Below are positions 54,311-61,593 of a DNA stretch of 61,593 nucleotides, piece by piece. The position numbers were made by a program, and so were the translations under genes. Source of the DNA: Acidobacteriota bacterium. Lineage in GTDB: Bacteria; Acidobacteriota; Aminicenantia; JBFLYD01. The notes below the pieces were generated by a model. It did not search any database. It was not told where the DNA came from and was given only the letters and a program-made list of their open reading frames with translations. How positions within the stretch are numbered: position 1 is the stretch's first letter; each line of letters begins with the position of its first letter. The stretch lies in contig JBFLYD010000031.1 of NCBI GenBank assembly GCA_040756905.1, positions 1 through 61,593 on the forward strand, written 5' to 3'.

Positions 54311-54503
54311 ATTTATATATTTTTTGTACTTTACCCGATTTTAGACATTCAGTACAAATCCTAAGTCTTCTTGATGAACCATTTATTTTCACTTTAACTC
54401 TCTGCAAATTTGGATTCCATCTACGGGATGTAAGGCGGTGAGAATGGCTTACATTATGCCCAAAAATCGGCTCTTTTCCACATATCTCGCATCTTTTAGC
54501 CAT
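54300..54503 (-). CDS. rpmB: 50S ribosomal protein L28
   Basis: The 67-residue protein reads AKRCEICGKEPIFGHNVSHS then RWNPNLQRVKVKING and RLRICTECLKSGKV, a typical L28 with both cysteine pairs (CEIC, CTEC) that bind zinc. It sits near the E site of the large subunit. ATG 54503 follows an AGGAG site; frames beginning upstream at 54554 add residues foreign to L28. It diverges from the bc-complex operon. Confidence 0.95.
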   Translation of the reverse strand: MAKRCEICGKEPIFGHNVSHSHRLTSRRWNPNLQRVKVKINGSSRRLRICTECLKSGKVQKIYKSTI

Positions 54504-54555
54504 TTTCTTCTCCTGGAAAAATCTATATATATCAAAAAATTCAAGGATTTTCAAA

Positions 54556-54584
54556 TTGATTGAAAATCACAAATGATTTATATA
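54556..54584 (+). promoter_or_regulatory. Promoter of the Rieske/cytochrome operon
   Basis: TTGATT (54556-54561), a 17-bp spacer and TATATA (54579-54584) lie 45 bp before the first Rieske gene, with an AGGAGG site in the leader. All seven following genes run in one direction with small gaps, so this may drive the whole cluster. Confidence 0.45.
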
Positions 54585-54628
54585 AAATTAGTCATTCTTT
54601 TTTATTATCTTATAAAGGAGGTTAATAA

Positions 54629-55078
54629 TTGAATAATAATAAAGAAGTAAATATTCCAAGGAGATCATTTATTGATTATTTATTAGGAGGAAGCATACTC
54701 GCTCTCATAGCTTCTGTACTGTATCCGACCATTAAATTTATAATGCCTCCAAAGGTACCAGAAGCCTCCCAGAGCAGTGTCAAAGCAGCAAAAGTAGGAG
54801 AGTTAGCGCCGAATTCATACAAGATATTTAGAATGGGAACAAAACCAGGTATTTTGATTCACACAGAGGATGGAAAATTTATAGCGATGTCAGCAGTATG
54901 CACTCATTTAGGCTGTATAATTCAGTACAGACCCGACATGCAGCATGTTTGGTGCGCTTGCCATAATGGTCATTTTGATTTAAATGGAAAGGTTATTTCA
55001 GGTCCCCCGCCCCTTCCCTTGGAGGTTTTTCAAGTTAATATAGTGGGTGATGAAATAATTGTTTCCAAGAAAGGATAG
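54629..55078 (+). CDS. Rieske iron-sulfur protein, module 1
   Basis: The 149-residue protein has an N-terminal PRRSFIDYLLGG (twin-arginine-like) and one membrane helix. The Rieske domain has CTHLGC (C91, H93, C96) and CACHNGHFD (C109, C111, H112). C91, H93, C109 and H112 bind the 2Fe-2S cluster; C96 and C111 form the disulfide. It passes electrons from quinol to the multihaem cytochrome in the bc complex. The start is TTG 54629, fixed by AGGAGG 7 nt upstream. It lies 3 bp before cytochrome b. Confidence 0.92.
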   Translation: MNNNKEVNIPRRSFIDYLLGGSILALIASVLYPTIKFIMPPKVPEASQSSVKAAKVGELAPNSYKIFRMGTKPGILIHTEDGKFIAMSAVCTHLGCIIQYRPDMQHVWCACHNGHFDLNGKVISGPPPLPLEVFQVNIVGDEIIVSKKG

Positions 55079-55081
55079 GCA

Positions 55082-56155
55082 ATGGAGAAAAACTTTCTGT
55101 ATGAGTGGTTTTCAAAAAGAATACCTTTAAAAAATATGATTGAATTTGGAAAAAAGAAGACAGTACCAGTTCATAAATATTCTGTTTGGTATTATTTTGG
55201 AGGCATCTGTCTTTTTCTTTTTGTAGTTCAGGTTTTAACTGGAATAATGCTTCTCCTTTACTACAGGCCAACCGCTGAATCGGCTTTTGAAAGCGTCCAG
55301 TTTATAGTTACCCAAGTCAAATTTGGATGGCTTGTAAGGTCAATTCATAGCTGGGCTGCAAATATCCTAATAGCAGCATCTTTCATTCATATGTTCAGTG
55401 TTTATTTAATGAAATCTTATAGACCGCCAAGGGAGATGACCTGGCTTACAGGTTTTTTTCTGCTTTTAATTTTTTTAGCGTTTGGATTTAGCGGGTATCT
55501 ACTTCCATGGAATGAGCTGGCATTTTTTGCTACCCAGGTGGGAACGAACATGGCTGGGGCAATCCCTTTAGTAGGAGGCTACATAAAAACATTTTTAAGG
55601 GGAGGAGAAGAAGTAACAGGTGCAACCCTTATAAGATTCTTTGGATTCCATGTAGCAGTTCTACCAGGAATCACTACTGTGTTACTTGCAATTCATATCT
55701 ATCTCGTTCAGGTTCATGGTATGAGTGCTCCGATTGGAATTGAAAAGAATAAAATTAAAGAAGAGCCATTTTTCCCAAATTTTATTTTAAAAGATATGGT
55801 TGGATGGTCTTTGGTCTTAACTTTATTGGTATTTCTTTCTGTTTTCTTCCCCTGGGAGATCGGTGTCAAAGCAGACCCCTTTGCCTCTGCGCCTGTTGGA
55901 ATAAAGCCTGAATGGTATTTTATGTTTATGTTCATAACATTGAAATTTATTCCGGGAAAAGTACTCTTTTTTGAAGGTGAAGTCTTGGGTATTTTTGGGT
56001 TTATCTTTGCTGGTATCATCTGGATGTTGCTGCCTTTCTTTGATAAAAAAGCAGCTCAAGAAAAAAGAAGCACCTTTTTTACATTGATAGGAGTTTTTGT
56101 TATCTTATATATTTCTGTAATAACTATTGTAGGATATATGTTGCCTGGAAAATGA
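55082..56155 (+). CDS. Cytochrome b, module 1 (b6 and subunit IV fused)
   Basis: The 357-residue protein has about eight membrane helices. Four histidines bind the two b haems: H89 and H103 in helix B (SIHSWAANILIAASFIH, 14 apart) and H190 and H205 in helix D (15 apart, the b6-type spacing). The quinol-site motif PEWY is at 276-279, in a region like subunit IV. It is therefore a complete and probably working cytochrome b of the b6-like class. It follows the Rieske gene and precedes a nonahaem cytochrome c, which takes the place of cytochrome c1/f. Confidence 0.95.
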   Translation: MEKNFLYEWFSKRIPLKNMIEFGKKKTVPVHKYSVWYYFGGICLFLFVVQVLTGIMLLLYYRPTAESAFESVQFIVTQVKFGWLVRSIHSWAANILIAASFIHMFSVYLMKSYRPPREMTWLTGFFLLLIFLAFGFSGYLLPWNELAFFATQVGTNMAGAIPLVGGYIKTFLRGGEEVTGATLIRFFGFHVAVLPGITTVLLAIHIYLVQVHGMSAPIGIEKNKIKEEPFFPNFILKDMVGWSLVLTLLVFLSVFFPWEIGVKADPFASAPVGIKPEWYFMFMFITLKFIPGKVLFFEGEVLGIFGFIFAGIIWMLLPFFDKKAAQEKRSTFFTLIGVFVILYISVITIVGYMLPGK

Positions 56156-56179
56156 TTAGAATATTCTTAGGAGAATGAA

Positions 56180-57448
56180 ATGGTTATAAATAAAATAAAA
56201 TATTTTCTGATTTTTTTTATCTCTTTTTTTCTAATTTTTATCAATCCCATTCTTCCACAAAAAAAAGATAGTTGTGTAGATTGCCATTCTCAGTTAGAAA
56301 GGAACCTCTCTTTACCTGTAAAAGAGATGGAAGCTGATATACATAGAGAAAGGGGCTTTTCATGTTTTACCTGTCATGGAGGAGATCCTGCATTAGATGA
56401 TGAATCTTCAATGGATGAAAAAAAGGGGTTCTTGGGAAAACTTAACAAAAAAAAGATTTTAAGTTTATGCTCAGGATGTCATTCAAACCCAGATTTTATG
56501 AAAAAGTTTAACCCTTCTCTTAGAGTTGACCAGGCAGAACTCTATGCCTCCAGTCAGCACGGTAAATTGTTAGCTTCAGACGATGATAAAGTAGCTGTTT
56601 GTTCTGATTGCCATAAGCCCCATGGAATTTTACCTTCAAACAACCCAAAATCTTCCATATTTCCTGTTAACGTTCCAGAAACATGCGGAATATGTCATTC
56701 TAACTCCAAATACATGGAAGAATATAAAATTCCTGTTGACCAACTTGATACATTCAGAAAATCAGTTCATGGAGTGGCATTATTCGAAAAGAGAGATTTA
56801 GGAGCCCCTGCTTGTAATGACTGCCATGGAAATCATGGCTCAACCCCTCCTCAGGTTACTTCAGTCGCTAATGTTTGCAGGCAATGCCATGGAAGCGCTG
56901 GAGAACTTTTTTCTGAAAGCCCTCATAAGAAGGCATTTGATGAAATGGGTCTTTCTGAATGTGAAGCTTGTCATGGCAACCATGAAATATCCAAGCCTAC
57001 AGATGAGATGTTGGGGACTGGAGAAGGAGCTGTATGCGTAAAATGTCATGAAGTAAATTCAAGGGGATACAATGTAGCGTTTAAAATGAAACAGTCCATT
57101 GATGAATTGAAGAATAAAGAGAGAAAGGCAAAAGAAATTTTAAGAAAAGCCGAAAAAGCGGGGGTTGAGGTGGGTGAAGCTATTTTTTCATTAAATGATG
57201 TAAATACTTCGATTACAAAGGCCAGAAATTTAATCCACGGTTTGGATATGACAAGAATTGAAGAAACAATTAAAGATGGAAGCGCCATAGCTGACAAAGC
57301 TTATAAGGATGGAGAAAAAGCTATCGAAGAAGCAAGCTTCAGGAGAAAAGGGCTTGGAGTCTCTTTAATATTTATCATTCTATTCATAGTTTCATTGTTG
57401 TATAAAATAAGACAGATCGAGAAAAGAAAGATTCAAAGGGGAAAATGA
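56180..57448 (+). CDS. Nonahaem cytochrome c, module 1
   Basis: The 422-residue protein has an uncleaved or cleavable signal (residues 8-27), nine CxxCH motifs (CVDCH, CFTCH, CSGCH, CSDCH, CGICH, CNDCH, CRQCH, CEACH, CVKCH) and a C-terminal membrane helix (GVSLIFIILFIVSLLY). A helical segment of about 90 residues without haems links them. It should sit in the periplasm, anchored to the membrane, as electron acceptor of the Rieske/b pair in place of cytochrome c1. It is a paralogue of the 59071-60249 gene with the same motif spacing and tail. Confidence 0.9.
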   Translation: MVINKIKYFLIFFISFFLIFINPILPQKKDSCVDCHSQLERNLSLPVKEMEADIHRERGFSCFTCHGGDPALDDESSMDEKKGFLGKLNKKKILSLCSGCHSNPDFMKKFNPSLRVDQAELYASSQHGKLLASDDDKVAVCSDCHKPHGILPSNNPKSSIFPVNVPETCGICHSNSKYMEEYKIPVDQLDTFRKSVHGVALFEKRDLGAPACNDCHGNHGSTPPQVTSVANVCRQCHGSAGELFSESPHKKAFDEMGLSECEACHGNHEISKPTDEMLGTGEGAVCVKCHEVNSRGYNVAFKMKQSIDELKNKERKAKEILRKAEKAGVEVGEAIFSLNDVNTSITKARNLIHGLDMTRIEETIKDGSAIADKAYKDGEKAIEEASFRRKGLGVSLIFIILFIVSLLYKIRQIEKRKIQRGK

Positions 57449-57455
57449 ATCAAAA

Positions 57456-57881
57456 ATGAAAGAAAAAAGGAGAAACTTTCTTGAAATATTAACAAAAGGT
57501 TTTATTACCCTCTGGAGCATGGGAATAATTTGGATTTTATTTTCATACATTAAACCACCGAAAAGAAAGTTTGAAGAAAATTTAATAAAAATAGAAGATA
57601 TTTCTACTATTCCTATTAACGGTTCTTCTATCTATCATTATAAAGATAAATCTGTTATATTAATCAGAAAAGACGAAAGAGAATTTTTAGCGTTTTCTGC
57701 TATATGTACTCACTTAAGATGTATATTGAATTATCAGAAGGAGCGGGAACTCCTGATATGTCCATGTCATGCAGGGATATTTGATTTTAATGGGAATGTA
57801 ATTTCTGGCCCTCCTACAAAATCATTGATGAAATACAGGGTTGATATAAGAGGAAGCAGGCTTTACATCTATTTTGATTGA
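57456..57881 (+). CDS. Rieske iron-sulfur protein, module 2
   Basis: The 141-residue protein repeats the layout of the first Rieske protein: one N-terminal membrane helix (FITLWSMGIIWILFSYI) and a Rieske domain with CTHLRC (C84, H86, C89) and CPCHAGIFD (C102, C104, H105). All six residues of cluster and disulfide are kept, so the cluster should assemble. The N-terminal RRNFLE is a weaker twin-arginine motif than in module 1. It lies 7 bp after the nonahaem gene and 12 bp before the second cytochrome b. Confidence 0.9.
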   Translation: MKEKRRNFLEILTKGFITLWSMGIIWILFSYIKPPKRKFEENLIKIEDISTIPINGSSIYHYKDKSVILIRKDEREFLAFSAICTHLRCILNYQKERELLICPCHAGIFDFNGNVISGPPTKSLMKYRVDIRGSRLYIYFD

Positions 57882-57893
57882 AGGAGAACATAG

Positions 57894-59048
57894 ATGGAAG
57901 AGAATAAGGAAAAAAGGGGGCTCATCTCCTGGCTTGAGAAAAGAATTAATCTATTTGAATTGTTTTCAATAATTAGTTCTTTTGGTCTATTTTACAGTGA
58001 ATTGGATTCAAAAAAGCCATTAAAAGAAGCTGTAAAAGAAGTTCTTGAAAAAAGAGTGCCACCCTATGCAAGGTGGCCTCAGATTCTTGGGATCATAACA
58101 ATTATTCTTTTCTTTTTCCAAGTTTTAACGGGTATACTTCTTGCTTTTTATTATGTTCCTTCCCTAAATGAATCATACAATAGCGTTAAATTTATAATAA
58201 GAGATACACATTTTGGGTGGTTTATTCATCAAATTCATTATTGGGGAAGTAATTTATTGATAATAATATTAATAATTAGAGTGATAAGATTTTATTATCA
58301 TGGGGTGTATAAATCTCCAAGAGAATTATTGTGGATTTTTGGAATTACTCTATTAGTCCTATCTATGGTGCAGGCTTTTTTTGGAAATATCCTTATCATG
58401 GATGAAAATAAATGTTGGTCATCGATCAGGGGCATTGAGATTATTAGGAATATTCCTGGCTTAAATTGGGCATATTTGTTCTTAATGGGCAGCTATGATA
58501 TTAATCAGCAAACAATCATAAGAGCTTACTTTTTTCATATATCCTTATTACCTTTATTATTTCTTATTTTTTTATATTTAAATATTTCTGGGATAAGAAA
58601 GTTAGGGTTAAGTGAAATCCCATGGGAAACAAAAAAAAGAAAAGAAATCCCCTTTTATCCTCATCATTTTTTTAATCTGTTGATTTTGTTATTTATTATA
58701 TTCGGTATATTAGTTACCTTTTCTGTTTTATTTCCAACTCCTTTTTATAAGCCTGTTGACCCTTCATTTACTCCCCCAGGAATACTTCCTGGCTGGTTTT
58801 TTCTTCCCATATATGGTTTTTTTGAATTGTTTTTTAAAATAATTCCCAAATACATTTTAGGTCTTATCAGCGTTATAATATTTTTTCTAATTTTATTCCT
58901 TCCTTTCATTGATAGAAAAGAAGTTAGAATTTTTAAAGAAAGAATAGTCGCAATTTTTATCGGGGCTATCTTTTTGATCATGATTGGGTTGTTTACATTT
59001 TTTGGGGTACATAAAGAAATAAGTATACCATTAAGAAATATTTTTTGA
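57894..59048 (+). CDS. Divergent cytochrome b lacking both ligands of one haem, module 2
   Basis: The 384-residue protein aligns with module 1 through FGW-x3-Q-I-H-x-W (helix B) and the helix-D motif Y-F-F-H. Two ligands are kept, H115 and H215. The partners of the other haem are R129 (His in module 1) and N230 (His in module 1). These two positions bind the same haem, bH, in standard cytochrome b, so that haem should be missing. PEWY is replaced by PGWF (299-302), and the PW after helix C is lost. The N-terminal 55 residues are a hydrophilic extension. A normal Q cycle looks impossible; a single-haem or structural role is inferred. Confidence 0.85.
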   Translation: MEENKEKRGLISWLEKRINLFELFSIISSFGLFYSELDSKKPLKEAVKEVLEKRVPPYARWPQILGIITIILFFFQVLTGILLAFYYVPSLNESYNSVKFIIRDTHFGWFIHQIHYWGSNLLIIILIIRVIRFYYHGVYKSPRELLWIFGITLLVLSMVQAFFGNILIMDENKCWSSIRGIEIIRNIPGLNWAYLFLMGSYDINQQTIIRAYFFHISLLPLLFLIFLYLNISGIRKLGLSEIPWETKKRKEIPFYPHHFFNLLILLFIIFGILVTFSVLFPTPFYKPVDPSFTPPGILPGWFFLPIYGFFELFFKIIPKYILGLISVIIFFLILFLPFIDRKEVRIFKERIVAIFIGAIFLIMIGLFTFFGVHKEISIPLRNIF

Positions 59049-59070
59049 TTAGAACCAATGGAGAAATAAT

Positions 59071-60249
59071 ATGCATACCTTTTTGCTGGCTTCTTTTTTT
59101 GCTATCCAGAATTTTTGTTTAATTTGTCACAGTGACATCAGAGTTCTTTACAACGAAAGCATTCATAACAAAGAAGGCATTGAATGCATAGAATGTCATG
59201 GAGGAAATCCTTTCATTGATAATATTTATGAGGCTCATAGAAAAAATTTTAAAGGAAAGATAAAGCGCGAAGAGATTCCTTCGTTATGTTCAACATGTCA
59301 TTCTGACCCCCAGAAAATGAAACCCTATAACCTTCCCTCGGATCAATACCATCTTTACCTCAATTCACCCCATGGGAAGCTTTTGCAGAAGGGCAATAAA
59401 GATGTGGCAGTTTGTACCGATTGTCATGGCACCCATGATGTTCTATCTTCGGATAATCCCAAAAGCCCAGCCTACATAAAAAATGTTCCAAAAACCTGTG
59501 CAAATTGTCATTCAGATGCTAAATTGAAAAACAAATATAATTTCCCCTCAGATCCTTATAAGGAATATATGGAAAGCATCCATGCAAAATCTCTTTTATT
59601 ACGGGGGAATTTAAGTTCGCCCGAGTGTACTGGATGTCATGGAGCTCATGGCGCTGCTCCTCCAGGATTGGGCGATGTGAATAAAGTATGTGGACATTGT
59701 CATTCTAAGACTCGAGAGTATTTTCTGGAAAGTGCTCATAAACTATCCTTAGAAAAAGTGGATAGTCCCGAATGCTCTCATTGTCATAAAAATCATGATA
59801 TTGAACAGGCAGATATCAATATGTTTGATGGCGTTTGTAAAAATTGCCATTCATCCGATTCCCTTGCCTTTTTAGCAGGACAGAAATTAAAGACTATGTT
59901 TTTGCAATCCCAGCAAGAAATCGATAAGGCAAAAGTGTTGATTGAAAAAGCTGAGAAAATTCCTATAGCAGTAGAAGATTACAAAGCAAGGCTTGAAGAG
60001 GGAATTACTTATTTAATAGAGGCTCAGCCTGTGATGCATACTCTTTTAGAAGAAAAAGTAGAAGATTTAACAAGAAAGTCTCGTTCTATTGGAGAAGAGA
60101 TTCAACTGGAGTTGTATGGAAAATTCGCTCAATTGAGGGTGAGAAAAATAGGTCTGATATTTTTCTGGTTTTATCTTATACTTACTGTGATTTTGATTTA
60201 CCAATATAAAAGATTTTTGATTAAAAAGAGGAATGAGAAAAACATCTGA
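59071..60249 (+). CDS. Nonahaem cytochrome c, module 2
   Basis: The 392-residue protein has nine CxxCH motifs (CLICH, CIECH, CSTCH, CTDCH, CANCH, CTGCH, CGHCH, CSHCH, CKNCH). A helical region and a C-terminal membrane helix (IGLIFFWFYLILTVILIYQY) follow, as in the paralogue at 56180. Its signal is short and lacks basic residues (MHTFLLASFFAIQNFC), so the start may be imperfect, but GGAGAAA lies before ATG 59071. It should take electrons in the periplasm from the second Rieske protein. It overlaps the NapC-like gene by 17 bp. Confidence 0.88.
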   Translation: MHTFLLASFFAIQNFCLICHSDIRVLYNESIHNKEGIECIECHGGNPFIDNIYEAHRKNFKGKIKREEIPSLCSTCHSDPQKMKPYNLPSDQYHLYLNSPHGKLLQKGNKDVAVCTDCHGTHDVLSSDNPKSPAYIKNVPKTCANCHSDAKLKNKYNFPSDPYKEYMESIHAKSLLLRGNLSSPECTGCHGAHGAAPPGLGDVNKVCGHCHSKTREYFLESAHKLSLEKVDSPECSHCHKNHDIEQADINMFDGVCKNCHSSDSLAFLAGQKLKTMFLQSQQEIDKAKVLIEKAEKIPIAVEDYKARLEEGITYLIEAQPVMHTLLEEKVEDLTRKSRSIGEEIQLELYGKFAQLRVRKIGLIFFWFYLILTVILIYQYKRFLIKKRNEKNI

Positions 60250-61483
60250 TAAGATTTTAAGACTAATAAGAGAAAAAAAGTTAAGAGTTTACTCCCTTTA
60301 CACAGCTATTTTATTTGCTCTTGTATTTTTATTTTTTCTCCTTTCAATGCAGGTAACCTCAACGCCTAAATTCTGTGGAACTTGCCATTACATGAAACCT
60401 TATTTTGCATCATGGCAAACCTCATCCCACAATAAAGTTGCCTGCGTAGAATGTCATATTCCTCCGGGTATTACTTCAGAATTTAGAAAAAAATACGAAG
60501 CTTTAGCGATGGTGGCCCGGTATATCACAAGAACTTATAGCACAAACCCATGGGCTGAAGTTGACGATGAGAGCTGTTTAAGATGCCATGAAAAACGGTT
60601 GTTATTCGGAAAGGAAATATTCAGGGGAGTGCTGTTTGATCATGCGCCACATCTTACAGAATTCAGGAAAGGAAAAAAGCTCAGATGCACTTCGTGCCAT
60701 TCCCAGATTGTTCAGGGCCTCCACATAGCTGTAACTGTCTCAACCTGTAATCTTTGTCATTTCAAAAATGAAATATTGGGGGAGGGAAAGAGTAATTGCA
60801 CTTTGTGTCACAGAGTTCCTGAAAAAATTATCACAAAAGGAAATCTCGATTTTAATCATGGTGATGTAGAAAGATTTGGTATGCAATGCTCATGGTGTCA
60901 TTCCCATGTCATTAAAGGTGATGGGGATGTTTTAAGAGATAGATGTTTCACATGTCATAATGAGCCTGTAAGATTATCAAAATTTGAAGATACTGATCTT
61001 CTTCACAAGGTTCATATTACTGAGCACAAAGTGGAATGTCTCAGCTGTCATCTTGAAATTCAACATAAAGCTCAAGAAGAGTTAGAAGTAGCGATGAGTA
61101 GTTGCGAGACTTGTCACAAAACTGGTCATTCTCCTCAAAGAGATCTGTATGTTGGAATCGGAGGAAAGGGAGTCGAACCGACTCCAAGTGTAATGTATTT
61201 AGCAGGGGTTAGATGTGAGGGTTGCCATTTTATCCCTAAAGGAGATGTCCATAAAGCAACAGAGGTAAGCTGCATGGCCTGTCACGGAACTGGCTATTAT
61301 AAAATATATTTAAACTGGAAAGAGATTGTGTCAAAGAGGTTGTCTTTTGTTGAAGGGGAATTTGAGAAAGCTAAAAAATTACTGGAAAGCCAGCCGATCC
61401 CTCAGAGTTTTATCGATGCTGAAAAAAATATAGATTTAGTATCAAGGGGAATTGGAATTCATAATGTGTGCATATTCCGATGA
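60233..61483 (+). CDS. NapC/NrfH-like 12-haem cytochrome c, 3' end cut by an IS
   Basis: The frame of 416 codons has an N-terminal membrane anchor (residues 19-39, then FCGTCHYMKPY). A NapC/NrfH-like tetrahaem head follows, and in all there are twelve CxxCH motifs to residue 360. Proteins of this kind take electrons from quinol and pass them to periplasmic partners. Near residue 405 it reads RGIGIHNV, a motif that in relatives is followed by more helix, but here the next codons CIFR and the stop come from the IS-like terminus that starts at about 61465. The native C-terminus is therefore missing. Whether the shortened protein works is unknown. Confidence 0.85.
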   Translation: MRKTSDKILRLIREKKLRVYSLYTAILFALVFLFFLLSMQVTSTPKFCGTCHYMKPYFASWQTSSHNKVACVECHIPPGITSEFRKKYEALAMVARYITRTYSTNPWAEVDDESCLRCHEKRLLFGKEIFRGVLFDHAPHLTEFRKGKKLRCTSCHSQIVQGLHIAVTVSTCNLCHFKNEILGEGKSNCTLCHRVPEKIITKGNLDFNHGDVERFGMQCSWCHSHVIKGDGDVLRDRCFTCHNEPVRLSKFEDTDLLHKVHITEHKVECLSCHLEIQHKAQEELEVAMSSCETCHKTGHSPQRDLYVGIGGKGVEPTPSVMYLAGVRCEGCHFIPKGDVHKATEVSCMACHGTGYYKIYLNWKEIVSKRLSFVEGEFEKAKKLLESQPIPQSFIDAEKNIDLVSRGIGIHNVCIFR

Positions 61484-61593
61484 ATCTGGCCACTGATTCT
61501 GATTGAAACCGGCCACCTGTCGGAGCGAAGTGACGCTGAATTTTCATTATACCTCAGAGTGGCTGGATTGAGTCAAGGATGACTTTCTTTTCC
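61465..61593. mobile_element. Terminus of an IS21-like element
   Basis: From 61465 the sequence changes to TGTGTGCATATTCC and then holds repeated units: GATGAATCTGGCCAC, GATTGAAACCGGCCAC and, inverted, GTGGCTGGATTGAGTC. Repeated GGCCAC units with GATT-x-AA are the multiple terminal repeats I know from IS21-family ends. The cytochrome gene is broken exactly at its start. No open frame of a transposase lies in the 129 bp visible, and the rest of the element is outside the window. Confidence 0.55.

Noticed and set aside
60233-61483. Natural C-terminus of the 12-haem cytochrome at CIFR
   Set aside because: Those codons belong to the IS-like terminus beginning at about 61465, so the stop is accidental.

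Overview
The window is a strongly AT-rich, densely coded bacterial segment with short intergenic gaps, many operons and frequent TTG/GTG starts. A predicted outer-membrane beta-barrel protein, a CsgG-type protein and several lipoproteins point to a diderm. Three multihaem c-type cytochromes, Rieske/cytochrome b genes, sodium- and amino-acid-coupled transporters and a carbamate kinase/ornithine carbamoyltransferase operon suggest an anaerobic, peptide- or amino-acid-using respirer. A GWxTD-type fragment beside a TPR gene, a MetS/NSS transporter and beta-propeller/thioredoxin genes remind me of Acidobacteriota-related lineages such as Candidatus Aminicenantes. That placement is inference; no rRNA is present to test it.

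Layout. Both ends lie in mobile-element sequence: an IS3-like orfA start at the left, which truncates a GWxTD-like gene, and an IS21-like terminus at the right, which truncates a 12-haem cytochrome. This is what a contig broken at multicopy repeats would look like. 0.1-4.4 kb: TPR protein and a minus-strand locus of an 8-cysteine secreted peptide, a six-bladed propeller protein and a membrane thioredoxin. 4.6-8.1 kb: amino-acid transporters (APC; NSS with its tiny MetS subunit) and an IS1380-like remnant. 8.2-16 kb: dnaG-rpoD, a Tat-signal PLP enzyme, a deletion remnant of a nitronate monooxygenase-like gene, an HDAC-family hydrolase, cutA and an M20 peptidase. 15.8-20.5 kb: PUR-domain protein, rnr, pgi and a SelB-like protein without a GTPase domain. 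20.5-27 kb: minus-strand operon of aminotransferase, cyclic-2,3-diphosphoglycerate-synthetase-like GTPase, arcC, argF-type gene and a large unknown protein. 27-31 kb: envelope genes ending in a metallopeptidase/propeller/beta-barrel protein. 31-38.6 kb: dnaA-dnaN-gyrB-gyrA with a probable bipartite replication origin. 38.7-54.5 kb: mixed housekeeping genes (acyl-CoA synthetase, TldD-like, tRNA-Ile(CAT), miaA, hflX, TPR/SLH lipoprotein, CsgG-like, pgsA, PerM-like, hfq, pdxA, purine permease, rel, ridA, rpmB). 54.6-61.5 kb: a duplicated Rieske-cytochrome b-multihaem c cluster.

How the parts work together. The last 7 kb encode two successive Rieske/cyt b/nonahaem c modules followed by a NapC/NrfH-like 12-haem cytochrome, 30 CxxCH motifs in all. 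The first cytochrome b keeps all four haem ligands and PEWY. The second has lost both ligands of one haem (His to Arg and His to Asn) and has PGWF, so it probably carries one b haem and cannot run an ordinary Q cycle. I regard this as the most interesting system in the window. Next come the cysteine-rich peptide/propeller/thioredoxin locus, whose peptide gene lies between the arms of a perfect 15-bp inverted repeat, the GTPase-less SelB-like protein, and the carbamoyl-phosphate operon with its cPGS-like GTPase and unknown fifth gene.
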